A DNA stretch of 64,000 nucleotides from Candidatus Pelagibacter giovannonii. Lineage in GTDB: Bacteria; Pseudomonadota; Alphaproteobacteria; Pelagibacterales; Pelagibacteraceae. Where the stretch lies: assembly GCF_012276695.1 (NCBI RefSeq), contig NZ_CP038852.1, positions 434,001 to 498,000 of the forward strand, written 5' to 3'. The notes below the pieces were generated by a model. It did no database searches. It was not told where the DNA came from and was given only the letters and a program-made list of their open reading frames with translations. The translations under genes were made by a program, and so were the position numbers. Each line of letters starts with the position of its first letter. The first letter of the stretch is position 1. Positions 43,179-52,174 of this stretch are shown in pieces.

Positions 43179-45946
43179 TGAGCTCAGAAAAAAGAAAAAT
43201 TGCATATATAGATGGTAAGCCATATGAAATTGGTCCTAACCATACTTCTGTTTTAAAATTTGTAGAAAGCTATCTTGGTGAAAAAAAGGTTCCTGCTTTA
43301 TGTAACGATCCAAACTTAGCACCTTATGGAGCTTGTAGAGTTTGTTCGGTTGAGATTGCTTTAGTTAAAGATGGTCCAACTAAAGTTGTAGCCTCATGTC
43401 ATACACCGGTAGGTGAAAACCAACATATTTTTACAAACAATGAAAATTTAACGGCTTTAAGAAAAAATATTGTTGAACTAGTTTTAACCGACCATCCAAT
43501 GGAGTGTGGAACTTGTGAGGTTAATAATAACTGTGAACTTCAAGATGTTGCTAATGATTTAGGCATCTCAGATCATAGATATAATGTTCCAAAACAACAT
43601 AAAGGTATTCCAAGAGACACCTCTCATGATTACATGAGAATGAATTTGGATAACTGCATTAATTGTGGAAGATGTGTCAGAGCTTGTGATGAAATTCAAG
43701 GTTCATTTGTTTTAACAATGAGTGGAAGAGGATTTGAGTCTAAGATTACAACAGACAATGATGCATTATTTGGTGACTCGTCTTGTGTATCTTGTGGAGC
43801 TTGTGCACACACTTGCCCAACAGATGCCATCTCAGATGTATATCAATCTAAATCAGTTGCTGTTGATGAAAAAGTAAGAACAACTTGTTCTTATTGTGGA
43901 GTTGGTTGTAATTTAGAGGCTTCAATTAAAGATAATAAAGTTGTTGCAATTTCTACTCCTAAAGAATCTGAAGTTAACGCAGGTCACACTTGTATTAAAG
44001 GAAGATATGCTTTTGGATTTTATGATCATCCTGACAGATTAAAAACTCCTTTAATTAAAAGGAATGGAAAGTTTGAAGAAGCATCATGGGATGAGGCATA
44101 TGATTTTATTAAAAAAGAATTAAATAGAATTACCAAAGCTAATGGACCAGATGCAGTTGCAGGTATTTCTTCAGCAAGATGTACTAATGAAGAAAATTAT
44201 GTTTTCCAAAAAATGATTAGAGCAGCAATAGGAACTAATAATATTGATTGCTGTGCAAGAATTTGTCATTCACCTACGGCGTGGGGAATGCAACAAACAT
44301 TTGGAACTGGAGCAGCTACAAATTCTACAGAAGATATTTACCATGCAGATTTATTTATGGTGATCGGAGCAAATCCAACAAATGCTCACCCTGTTACTGG
44401 TGCTAAAATTAAGCAACAAGTAATGAAGGGTAAAAAATTAATTGTATTAGATCCAATTACTACTGAGCTTGCTAAACTTGCTGATTATCATATTAAACTT
44501 AGACCAGGAACAAATGTAGCCATATTAAATATGATGTTGCATTATATATTGAAAGCAAACCTTTATGACAAAGACTTTGTCAGAGATAGAACTGAAGGTT
44601 TTGCAAATTTCATTAAAGAAATTGAGAGACAAGATATGGATCATTTAGCAAAAGTTGCTGGTGTTGATAAACAGTTAGTTAAAGAAGCTGCAATTGCTTA
44701 TGCAACAGCTAAAAACTCCATGGAATTCCATGGTTTAGGTGTTACAGAACAAGAGCAAGGATCTAAAACGGTAATGTTAATTGCTGATCTTGCCATGATT
44801 ACAGGAAATATTGGTAGAAGAGGTGTTGGTGTTAATCCATTGAGAGGACAAAATAATGTTCAAGGTGCAGCTGATATGGGCTGTCAACCCCATCAAGGAG
44901 CTGGTTACTTTGAAGTGGCTGATGAAAAAGTTCAAAATTTCTACACTGAAAAATATGGAGTAGTACACCCAACAAAACAAGGACTAAAAATTCCAGAAAT
45001 GTTTGATGGGGCAATTAATAAAGATGTGAAAGCTGTCTGGATCATTGGAGAAGACATAGTTCAAACAGATCCTAATAGTGCCCACGTAATAGATGCTATG
45101 AATTCACTTGAGCTATTAGTTGTACAAGAAATTTTTATGAGTGAGACAGCAAAACTTGCGACAGTAGTATTACCTGGAACAACTTTCTTAGAAAAAAATG
45201 GAACTTTTACTAATACAGAAAGAAGAATTCAAAGAGTTAACCGAGCCGTACCTCCTTTACCTGGTACAAAAACAGATGGAACAATTGTAACAGACATGAT
45301 GCAAAAATTAGGCTTTGATCAACCTGAATATGATGCTGATCAAGTTCTTGCAGAAATAGCTGACGTGGTTCCTTTCTTTAAAGGTGTAACAAGAGAAAGA
45401 CTTGGTAAAATGGGATTACAGTGGCCAGTACAAGAAGATGGAACAGATACTCAAATTTTACACCAAGAAACATTTAAATTAGGAAAAGGACAACTTAAAA
45501 ATTTCGATTGGAAAGAATCTAATGAGATAGCTGAGAATAAAAAAGATTATCCATTAATTTTAACAACTAGTAGAGTTCTTCAACATTATAATGCTGCTAC
45601 TATGACAAGACGTACTAAAAATATTAATATAGTTTCTGAAGATTTATTACTAGTTCACCCTAATGATGCTAAAAAAAGAGAATTAAATACTGGTGATATT
45701 GGTAGACTTTATTCTGGCAGAGGTGAGGTAGCTTTAAAAGTTGAGGTTACTGATAAAGTTAAAGAAGGAATTGTATTTACAACATTCCACTTCCCAGAAC
45801 ATATGGTTAACATGGTAACTGGTCATGGAAAAGATGAAGAGACAATGTGTGCAGAATACAAAGTTTCTTCTGTAGAAATTCAAAAGATATCCAATCAATT
45901 TAAAACTGTTGTTGAGCCTAAAGAAAATCAAGCAGAACTTTCATAA
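43178..45946 (+). CDS. fdsA: Molybdenum formate dehydrogenase alpha subunit, FdsA-like
   Basis: The catalytic subunit, 922 residues, cytoplasmic. The N-terminus is NuoG-like: a plant-type [2Fe-2S] domain (CNDPNLAPYGACRVC), a His-ligated [4Fe-4S] site (DHPMECGTCEVNNNCELQ) and two further [4Fe-4S] motifs (CINCGRCVRACDE; CVSCGACAHTCP). The molybdopterin domain starts at CSYCGVGC near residue 238 and has C363 in CARICHSPTAW as the likely Mo ligand, so this is the cysteine and not the selenocysteine form. RGQNNVQGAADMG also fits. It overlaps fdsB by one base. The small delta subunit of other Fds operons is not seen. Confidence 0.93.
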   Translation: MSSEKRKIAYIDGKPYEIGPNHTSVLKFVESYLGEKKVPALCNDPNLAPYGACRVCSVEIALVKDGPTKVVASCHTPVGENQHIFTNNENLTALRKNIVELVLTDHPMECGTCEVNNNCELQDVANDLGISDHRYNVPKQHKGIPRDTSHDYMRMNLDNCINCGRCVRACDEIQGSFVLTMSGRGFESKITTDNDALFGDSSCVSCGACAHTCPTDAISDVYQSKSVAVDEKVRTTCSYCGVGCNLEASIKDNKVVAISTPKESEVNAGHTCIKGRYAFGFYDHPDRLKTPLIKRNGKFEEASWDEAYDFIKKELNRITKANGPDAVAGISSARCTNEENYVFQKMIRAAIGTNNIDCCARICHSPTAWGMQQTFGTGAATNSTEDIYHADLFMVIGANPTNAHPVTGAKIKQQVMKGKKLIVLDPITTELAKLADYHIKLRPGTNVAILNMMLHYILKANLYDKDFVRDRTEGFANFIKEIERQDMDHLAKVAGVDKQLVKEAAIAYATAKNSMEFHGLGVTEQEQGSKTVMLIADLAMITGNIGRRGVGVNPLRGQNNVQGAADMGCQPHQGAGYFEVADEKVQNFYTEKYGVVHPTKQGLKIPEMFDGAINKDVKAVWIIGEDIVQTDPNSAHVIDAMNSLELLVVQEIFMSETAKLATVVLPGTTFLEKNGTFTNTERRIQRVNRAVPPLPGTKTDGTIVTDMMQKLGFDQPEYDADQVLAEIADVVPFFKGVTRERLGKMGLQWPVQEDGTDTQILHQETFKLGKGQLKNFDWKESNEIAENKKDYPLILTTSRVLQHYNAATMTRRTKNINIVSEDLLLVHPNDAKKRELNTGDIGRLYSGRGEVALKVEVTDKVKEGIVFTTFHFPEHMVNMVTGHGKDEETMCAEYKVSSVEIQKISNQFKTVVEPKENQAELS

Positions 45947-46000
45947 TTACTAATATTTTAATACGTGCTTTAAAAAATTATAAAGTTTATAATTTTAAAA

Positions 46001-47476
46001 ATGACTAATTCAAATATAGATATTGATAAGGCAGGATGGTCGTTTGATAACACATATGCAAAACTACCTGAAGATTTTTTAGTAAAACAAACCCCAATTC
46101 CAGTAAAATCTCCAGAAATTATAATTTTAAATAAAGATCTCTCCAAAGATTTAGGTTTAGATTTTACAAATATTAAAGAAGAGAATTTATCTCAACTATT
46201 TTCTGGAAATTTATTGCCAACAGGTTCAGAGTCAATCGCACAAGCATATGCAGGACATCAATTTGGACATTTTACAATGTTAGGTGATGGGCGAGCTGTT
46301 CTTATGGGTGAACACGTATCAAAAAATGGTGATAGACATGACATTCAGTTTAAAGGGTCAGGAAAAACACCATTTTCAAGAAGTGGTGATGGACGAGCAG
46401 CACTTGGTCCAATGCTCAGAGAATATATTATTAGCGAAGCAATGCATGAGCTGGGGGTACCAACGACCAGAAGTTTAGCAGTTGTTAAAACTGGAGAAAA
46501 TGTAATTAGAGAAATACATTTACCAGGTGCTATATTAACTAGAATTGCTGCTAGTCATATCCGTGTAGGAACTTTTCAATATATTGCAGCCACTCAAAAA
46601 GAACAAAATTTAAAAGTCCTGTTTGATTACGTAATCAATCGACACTATCCCAATATAAAAAATTCTAAAAACCAAGCCTTGGATTTGTTGAAAACAATAA
46701 TGAATGTTCAAATTAATTTAGTTATTAACTGGATGCGTATTGGCTTCATTCATGGTGTGATGAACACTGACAATGTATCGATTTGTGGTGAAACAATTGA
46801 TTACGGTCCATGTGCTTTTATGGATACTTATAATCCAGATACAATCTTTAGTTCAATTGATCAACAAGCAAGATATTCATTCTCAAATCAACCAAAAATT
46901 ATTAAATGGAATTTAGCAAGATTTGCAGAGTGTATCATAACACTTATAGACGACAACAAAGACAAGGCTGTAGAAATTGCAACTGAAGTAATTAATTCAT
47001 TTGAAAGGATATATGAAGAAAAATGGCTGAACATGATGCGGGATAAATTAGGGTTATTTGGTGAACATATAAATGATCAAATTTTAATTACGGAACTTCT
47101 AAAATGGATGGACAAAAATAAAGCTGATTACACTAATACTTTTTGTTTTTTAATGAACGAAAAATTTTCAGACAATGAAATTTATAATGATGAAAACTTT
47201 CTTATTTGGAAAAAAAGATGGAAAGACCGCTTAGAATTAAATAACAACAATCAAGAAAAGTATTTAAAACTGATGCATTCAGTAAACCCAATAATTATTC
47301 CTAGAAATCATAAAGTTGAAGAAGCTTTAACCGCTGCAAACAATGGTGATTTAGAAGTTATGAATAAATTATTAGCTGTTTTAAAAAAACCATACGAAAG
47401 TCAAAATAGTATTATTGATTTTCAGTCTCCTGCACCGTCTAGTGATAAAGCTTATCAAACATTTTGTGGAACTTGA
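46001..47476 (+). CDS. selO: Protein adenylyltransferase SelO (YdiU family)
   Basis: A pseudokinase-fold enzyme that transfers AMP from ATP to Ser, Thr or Tyr of proteins; in E. coli and mitochondria it is tied to redox control. The 491-residue protein shows IAQAYAGHQFGHFTMLGDGRAVLMGEH (about residues 81-107), QFKGSGKTPFSRSGDGRAAL, the active-site region FIHGVMNTDNVSICGETIDYGP (given by its ends) and a Cys three residues from the C-terminus (FCGT), where eukaryotic SelO has selenocysteine. It follows the formate dehydrogenase genes after 54 bp; a functional link is not shown. Confidence 0.92.
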   Translation: MTNSNIDIDKAGWSFDNTYAKLPEDFLVKQTPIPVKSPEIIILNKDLSKDLGLDFTNIKEENLSQLFSGNLLPTGSESIAQAYAGHQFGHFTMLGDGRAVLMGEHVSKNGDRHDIQFKGSGKTPFSRSGDGRAALGPMLREYIISEAMHELGVPTTRSLAVVKTGENVIREIHLPGAILTRIAASHIRVGTFQYIAATQKEQNLKVLFDYVINRHYPNIKNSKNQALDLLKTIMNVQINLVINWMRIGFIHGVMNTDNVSICGETIDYGPCAFMDTYNPDTIFSSIDQQARYSFSNQPKIIKWNLARFAECIITLIDDNKDKAVEIATEVINSFERIYEEKWLNMMRDKLGLFGEHINDQILITELLKWMDKNKADYTNTFCFLMNEKFSDNEIYNDENFLIWKKRWKDRLELNNNNQEKYLKLMHSVNPIIIPRNHKVEEALTAANNGDLEVMNKLLAVLKKPYESQNSIIDFQSPAPSSDKAYQTFCGT

Positions 47477-47485
47477 TCTTTAGAT

Positions 47486-48022
47486 TTATTTAAAAGCGAT
47501 AATATTTAAACTGATTGGAAAACCATAAGGTTTATAATTACTTGTATCTTCAAATATATTGAAATTTATTACTTTTTCAGTTTTTGTAAATTTAGCCTTT
47601 TCAAGAGCAGACTTTAAAAAACCAAAATTCCAACCAAAATAATGAAAATCATAATCATCAGTTTGACCTCCAAAGATCATTCTTAATACATGCATTTTTA
47701 TTTCACCTTCAGTTTTTCCAATTTTAGTAGCATAATCTTTTAGTGGCATTAAAAAAAATTTAAATAAAACATCTATATCTGGAACTGACACATAAAACTT
47801 TCCACCTGCTTTTAAAACTCTATTTATTCCACTTAAAGTACTTATAATTTTTTTTTGTGGTACATGCTCAAAAACATGACTAGCATAAATTTCATCAATT
47901 GACTCTTTTTCAAATTGACTTAAATCAGAAATATCACCAATAAAATCTACACCTTCTTTATTTTGAATATTTAATATTTTCCATCCATCTTTTTGAATTT
48001 TACCACCAATATGAAGTTTCAT
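47486..48022 (-). CDS. Class I SAM-dependent methyltransferase
   Basis: A 178-residue protein with a simple Rossmann-type methyltransferase layout: KLHIGGKIQKDGWKILNI at the start, DFIGDISDLSQF, IDEIYASHVFEHVPQ (the Methyltransf_11-type DxxxxxHVxEH segment) and VLKAGGKFYVSVPDI. The family is close to proteins found near sugar-nucleotide and glycosyltransferase genes, but no such genes lie here. Substrate unknown. It converges on selO and follows the FAD oxidoreductase by 28 bp on the same strand. Confidence 0.75.
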   Translation of the reverse strand: MKLHIGGKIQKDGWKILNIQNKEGVDFIGDISDLSQFEKESIDEIYASHVFEHVPQKKIISTLSGINRVLKAGGKFYVSVPDIDVLFKFFLMPLKDYATKIGKTEGEIKMHVLRMIFGGQTDDYDFHYFGWNFGFLKSALEKAKFTKTEKVINFNIFEDTSNYKPYGFPISLNIIAFK

Positions 48023-48050
48023 AAAAAACTATACCATTTTTTATAAAAAT

Positions 48051-49154
48051 TTATAATACATATGGTTCTGGTCTTGCATTATTATCAAGAACTCTTTCAA
48101 CAGAAAAATCACTTATATCAATTGTTTGATAAGATCCCGTAGAAATTAATTCAGTTAATGCTCTTCCTATTCCAGGGGCTTGCATTAATCCTCTGCCTGT
48201 AAATCCTGAGGCCATATAAACATTTTCATACTTAGGGTGCTTGCCAACTACCGCATTATTATCCAATTTATTACAATCATAATAACCGGCCCATCCACCA
48301 GTTAATTTTAATTTTTCAAAAGCAGGAATTCTTTGTGCTAATGCAGGCCATACTAATTCTTCAAAATCATTCCAAGCTGGTTCTAAATCAGTAGCTTCAA
48401 ATACTGAGTTAGGTGAACCTGCCAAATACTCTCCACCTTCAGGTCTCCAGTAAACACCGGTTGTTAAATCTCCTGTTAACGGCATTTCTTTAATATATTT
48501 AGGGCATTTAACTCTAAAAACTGTATGTTTTTGAGGAACTACCGGGATATCCTTTAATAATTCTTTAGTCCAACATCCTGCAGCAGATATAATTGTTTTA
48601 GCTTTAATATCAGAGATGCTTTTCACTTCACCTTTAATAAATTCTGCACCTAATTCAATTGCTTTACTCTTTAAGGCGCCATGAAACATAAAAGGATCAA
48701 TCCATCCTTCACTTTGGTTGTCTGTATAAGTTGCTGTTTCGATACCCTCACTGTTTATATAAGGAAATATTTTTGATAGTTCAGAACCTTTGATGTTTTT
48801 AGTTCCAGCATCACAAGCTTCATGATTTTTTAGGGCTTTATATTGTTCCTCAGCATGCTCTGGACCAAACATTAATAAATAGCCGTTTGTAACCATGCTT
48901 GCTGTAGGGTTTGGATTTTTTTCAGTTTTTAATAGTTCTGGAATCTGAAAAATAAATTCTCTTGCAAATTTTCCTAATAAAATATTTTCTTTTTGAAAAA
49001 ACTGCCTTCTAAATCCTCCAAGTGATAATGGAAAAGAAGCTGTTTTATAAGTCGGGTCTCTTTCTATAACTTTAACTTTTCTACCTTCTTTAGATAAAAA
49101 ATACGCTGTAGCAGTCCCTATTATTCCACCACCAACTATTACAACATCGTCCAT
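48051..49154 (-). CDS. FAD-dependent oxidoreductase of the DAO family (FOXRED1/sarcosine oxidase-like)
   Basis: A 367-residue flavoprotein with the DAO fold: VVIVGGGIIGTATAYFLSKEG at the N-terminus (positions 4-24), FPLSLGGFRRQF, a middle substrate domain, IISAAGCWTKELL and ASGFTGRGLMQAPGIGRAL at the C-terminus. Relatives oxidise secondary or tertiary amines such as sarcosine or dimethylglycine, or assist complex I assembly (FOXRED1). Amine oxidation would fit the glycine/C1 theme of the window, but the substrate cannot be read from sequence. Confidence 0.78.
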   Translation of the reverse strand: MDDVVIVGGGIIGTATAYFLSKEGRKVKVIERDPTYKTASFPLSLGGFRRQFFQKENILLGKFAREFIFQIPELLKTEKNPNPTASMVTNGYLLMFGPEHAEEQYKALKNHEACDAGTKNIKGSELSKIFPYINSEGIETATYTDNQSEGWIDPFMFHGALKSKAIELGAEFIKGEVKSISDIKAKTIISAAGCWTKELLKDIPVVPQKHTVFRVKCPKYIKEMPLTGDLTTGVYWRPEGGEYLAGSPNSVFEATDLEPAWNDFEELVWPALAQRIPAFEKLKLTGGWAGYYDCNKLDNNAVVGKHPKYENVYMASGFTGRGLMQAPGIGRALTELISTGSYQTIDISDFSVERVLDNNARPEPYVL

Positions 49155-49162
49155 AATTTATT

Positions 49163-49630
49163 TTAATTTAATATGATTAAACTTACATTTAGCAGTAATG
49201 CAAAGAGACACCAAAGTAAATAAGGAATCATTAAGTAATAACTGTACAAGTTGACACGCTTAAATCTAATTATGAGAATGATTATCAATAATATTAGAAT
49301 TACTAATACAATTAGAGATAAAATAATTTTATGAAAAACAAAAAAAACTATACTCCAAGTTGTATTAAAAATTAAATGAATAAAGTAGATATAAATAGTG
49401 TTCATGTCTCTGTTTTTACTATGCCAAAATTTCCAGATAGCAATTGTCATAAAAAAATAAAGCGTAGTCCAAACTGGTGCAAAAATCCAATCTGGTGGAT
49501 TAAACGAAGGTTTGATGAGTAAAGAATACCATGGTTCTTTAAAACCTACTGTAGCTAAACCTCCTATTGCAGATGCAGAAAAAGTTACAAGAGCAAATAA
49601 TAAAAAAGATAAGAATTTGTTTTTTAACAT
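49163..49630 (-). CDS. tspO: TspO/MBR-family membrane protein
   Basis: A 155-residue five-helix membrane protein of the TspO/translocator protein family, which binds porphyrins and related ligands. Signatures are WYSLLIKPSFNPPDWIFAPVWTTLYFFM (about residues 32-59) and NTTWSIVFF. I place the start at 49630 (MLKNKFLSF); the longer reading from 49645 would run into the predicted promoter of the divergent gene. It ends 8 bp before the FAD oxidoreductase start, so they may share a transcript. Confidence 0.88.
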   Translation of the reverse strand: MLKNKFLSFLLFALVTFSASAIGGLATVGFKEPWYSLLIKPSFNPPDWIFAPVWTTLYFFMTIAIWKFWHSKNRDMNTIYIYFIHLIFNTTWSIVFFVFHKIILSLIVLVILILLIIILIIRFKRVNLYSYYLMIPYLLWCLFALLLNVSLIILN

Positions 49631-49631
49631 A

Positions 49632-49651
49632 ATTCTATTATACAATAGAAT
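49632..49651. promoter_or_regulatory. Palindromic divergent promoter between tspO and the SDR gene
   Basis: ATTCTATT (49632-49639) and AATAGAAT (49644-49651) form a perfect 8-bp inverted repeat around ATAC, filling the whole 21-bp gap. Its centre gives TATTAT on the plus strand (49636-49641) and TATAAT on the minus strand (49642-49637). Predicted starts lie within a few bases of both ATGs, so both messengers would be leaderless or nearly so. It could also be an operator for a dimeric regulator. Confidence 0.45.
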
Positions 49652-50413
49652 ATGGAAGAAAAAAAAGTTATTTGGATAACTGGTGCAAGCAGTGGAATAG
49701 GTAAAGCTCTTGCAATCAAATTTGCGGAAAATGGGTGGATGGTTGCTGCATCTGCAAGACGCGAAAATTTATTAAATGAACTAAAAAAAAATAATCAAAA
49801 TATATTTCCTTTTCCTTTAGATGTTACTGAAATTGATGCATGTAAATCAGTTGCAAAAGATATAATCAAACAATTTGATAATATTGATATATGCGTATTT
49901 GGTACTGGCATGCATGATCCAAAATCAGAGAAAAAATTTAATTTAGATAAAATAAGAGAAATAATGGAAGTTAATTATTTTGGAACCATGAATTCAATTA
50001 ATTCAATCTATGATTATTTTTCTGAGAAAAAAAATGGCCAAATATCTATAATTTCTTCTGTTGCTGGCTATAGAGGATTGCCTGCAGCTGGTGCATATTG
50101 TGCTTCAAAATCAGCACTTACCAGCTTTGCTGAAAGCTTAAACTTTGATATGAGAATAAAGAATGTTCGTGTTTCGTTAATCAGCCCCGGTTTCATAAAA
50201 ACACCTATGACTGATCAAAATGATTTTCCAATGCCCATGATCAAAACTCCAGAATTTGCTGCAGATGAAATTTATAAAGGATTAGTAATCAAAAAAAGTT
50301 TTGAAATACATTTCCCAAAAGCTTTTACTTATTTTTTAAAATTTCTTCAAATGCTACCTAGCAGTTTATATTTTAAGTTAGTTGCTAGAGGTATGAAGAA
50401 GATTGATTATTAA
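49652..50413 (+). CDS. Short-chain dehydrogenase/reductase
   Basis: A 253-residue NAD(P)-dependent oxidoreductase with TGASSGIGKALAIKFAENG at the N-terminus, the catalytic Ser in IISSVAGYRGLP and YCASKSALTSFAESL with Tyr and Lys. The C-terminal part (EIHFPKAFTYFLKFLQMLP) suggests a membrane- or lipid-associated SDR. Genes of this type occur with DUF3833, Cfa-like, DUF1365 and amine-oxidase genes in several proteobacteria, and all four follow here on the opposite strand. Its end overlaps the convergent DUF3833 gene by 4 bp. Confidence 0.82.
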   Translation: MEEKKVIWITGASSGIGKALAIKFAENGWMVAASARRENLLNELKKNNQNIFPFPLDVTEIDACKSVAKDIIKQFDNIDICVFGTGMHDPKSEKKFNLDKIREIMEVNYFGTMNSINSIYDYFSEKKNGQISIISSVAGYRGLPAAGAYCASKSALTSFAESLNFDMRIKNVRVSLISPGFIKTPMTDQNDFPMPMIKTPEFAADEIYKGLVIKKSFEIHFPKAFTYFLKFLQMLPSSLYFKLVARGMKKIDY

Positions 50414-50958
50414 TTTTTTTTAAAGAAAACTGTCAACTCACCAACTTTAAATCCAAACTTTGTAAGTGTGGCTCGATTAATTGCAACATCTTCATCCTGT
50501 TTAAAAATCCAATCATCAAAAGAAACTTTAATATTCTTTCCTTTAAATGGGACCATTAAATCATATTCAAATTTAAAAGCTGATCCATATTGATAACCTT
50601 TAGCTGTACCCACGACATCAGGGGCAGTACCTTCATAATAATTTTGATCAATCTTTTTGATTTTCCATATCCGATTTTGCTTTTCTCCGTCTGTCCAATA
50701 AAAATCTTCTTTAAGAGTTAAAATATCTTCCTCAAAACTACCTGTCATATCAGCTTTAAACTGTCTAGTGACCTTACCACTACGGTCTTGTAATAGACCC
50801 CATGCTTTAACCGGACCATTAAAGTATTGCTCTATAGTCATAGTTGGTTCAGTATTTTTGAAATCAGTTGGCTTCATAGAGTTATTGTTTATACAACTTG
50901 CTGTAAAGAATAAAGAAATTATTAACACAGTTAATCTAATGGTTTTAAAGTTTATCAT
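50410..50958 (-). CDS. DUF3833 lipoprotein
   Basis: A 182-residue predicted lipoprotein: the hydrophobic N-terminus ends in the lipobox FTASC with Cys22 as the probable lipid-attachment site. The mature part matches the DUF3833 pattern (QYFNGPVKAWGLLQDRSGKV, FYWTDGEKQNRIWKI, FKFEYDLMVPFKGK). Function unknown, though it usually occurs with cyclopropane-fatty-acid-like genes, here 13 bp upstream on the same strand. Probably anchored to the periplasmic side of a membrane. Confidence 0.85.
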   Translation of the reverse strand: MINFKTIRLTVLIISLFFTASCINNNSMKPTDFKNTEPTMTIEQYFNGPVKAWGLLQDRSGKVTRQFKADMTGSFEEDILTLKEDFYWTDGEKQNRIWKIKKIDQNYYEGTAPDVVGTAKGYQYGSAFKFEYDLMVPFKGKNIKVSFDDWIFKQDEDVAINRATLTKFGFKVGELTVFFKKN

Positions 50959-50971
50959 GTCGCTCCTATTG

Positions 50972-52150
50972 TTATTTATTTTGCAGTGAAAATTGAATTA
51001 AGTCTATATTTTTTGATTTAAAACCAGCTTCACAATATGAAAGGTAAAATTCCCACATTCTTTTAAATTTTAAATCAAAGCCTTGTTTTTTAATTAAGTC
51101 CCATTTTTTATTAAATATTTCTCTCCAAATAATCAAAGTCTCAGAGTAATGGTTGGCATATGAATTATACTCACTAAATTTTAATCCATTTTTATCTACA
51201 TAATTTTGCAATTCACCTTTTGAAGGCAAAAAGCCACCTGGGAAAATATACTGTTGTATAAAGTCTTTTTTATTTTTATATCTATGAAATAAACTATCAT
51301 CGATAGTTATGGCCTGAATACCCACCGTACCTGATGGTGTTAGATTATTTTTAATCGTATTAAAATAACTGTCTAAATAGTTTTGACCTACAGCCTCAAT
51401 CATTTCTATTGATGCAATATGATCATATTTATCTTTTAAATCTCTATAATCTTTAATTTGAATATTTACTTTTTCATTAAGTCCACATCGATGAATTCTC
51501 TCTTTAGCAAATTCAAATTGTTTTTTGGAAATAGTAATACAATCTAATTTAACATCATAATTGGTACCTAAATACTCAGCAAAACCACCCCAACCACAAC
51601 CAATTTCTAAAATTTTATTACCATTTGTAGGCTTTATTAGATCTATTAATTTTTGATATTTATTGTTCTGAGCTTCAAAAAGTTCTTGTTTGGGGCTTTC
51701 AAATATAGCACTGGAATAAGTTAAAGTTTTATCAAGCCATAATGAAAAAAAGTCATTTCCTAAATCATAATGCTTAGCAATATTTTCTTTACTTCTATTT
51801 TTAGTATTTTTAATAATTTTATTTTTAATAAAATTGATAAAAGGTAAATCGAATATTCCAGAAAATTTATAAATGGTTTTTATATTCTTTGCTGTTAACT
51901 CGATCAAATCAGAAAGATTATTTGTTGTAAAAAAATCTTTCATATAAGATTCTCCCAAACCAATACTTCCACTTTTAATCAAATTATAATTGAGACTTTC
52001 ATCTTTAATTTCTAAAAAAACTTTTAAAGCTTCATCAGGGTTGCCAAACTTTAAAACTTCACCATTTACTTTTTTAATTTCAAGAAAACCATATTTAATA
52101 CTTTTTAACGCATTAAATACAATCAAATCTGAAATTTTATAAATTAACAT
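50972..52150 (-). CDS. Cyclopropane-fatty-acid-synthase-like SAM methyltransferase
   Basis: A 392-residue enzyme of the mycolic/cyclopropane family that methylates double bonds of membrane phospholipid acyl chains. KHYDLGNDFFSLWLD, the SAM-binding LEIGCGWGGFAEYLG and IFPGGFLPSKGEL are clear. Two residues that coordinate bicarbonate in E. coli Cfa differ: its Cys139 corresponds to S147 (TYSSAIF) and its His266 to Q279 (GIQAITI), while the Glu (E252) is kept. This suggests methylation other than simple cyclopropanation. It lies in a cluster with DUF3833, DUF1365 and an amine-oxidase-like gene. Confidence 0.85.
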   Translation of the reverse strand: MLIYKISDLIVFNALKSIKYGFLEIKKVNGEVLKFGNPDEALKVFLEIKDESLNYNLIKSGSIGLGESYMKDFFTTNNLSDLIELTAKNIKTIYKFSGIFDLPFINFIKNKIIKNTKNRSKENIAKHYDLGNDFFSLWLDKTLTYSSAIFESPKQELFEAQNNKYQKLIDLIKPTNGNKILEIGCGWGGFAEYLGTNYDVKLDCITISKKQFEFAKERIHRCGLNEKVNIQIKDYRDLKDKYDHIASIEMIEAVGQNYLDSYFNTIKNNLTPSGTVGIQAITIDDSLFHRYKNKKDFIQQYIFPGGFLPSKGELQNYVDKNGLKFSEYNSYANHYSETLIIWREIFNKKWDLIKKQGFDLKFKRMWEFYLSYCEAGFKSKNIDLIQFSLQNK

Positions 52151-52174
52151 TAGTTTTCGATAGTAATATTATTC

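Noticed and set aside
46284-46478. 64-codon frame within selO
   Set aside because: It overlaps the most conserved SelO motifs in another frame; nothing supports separate coding.
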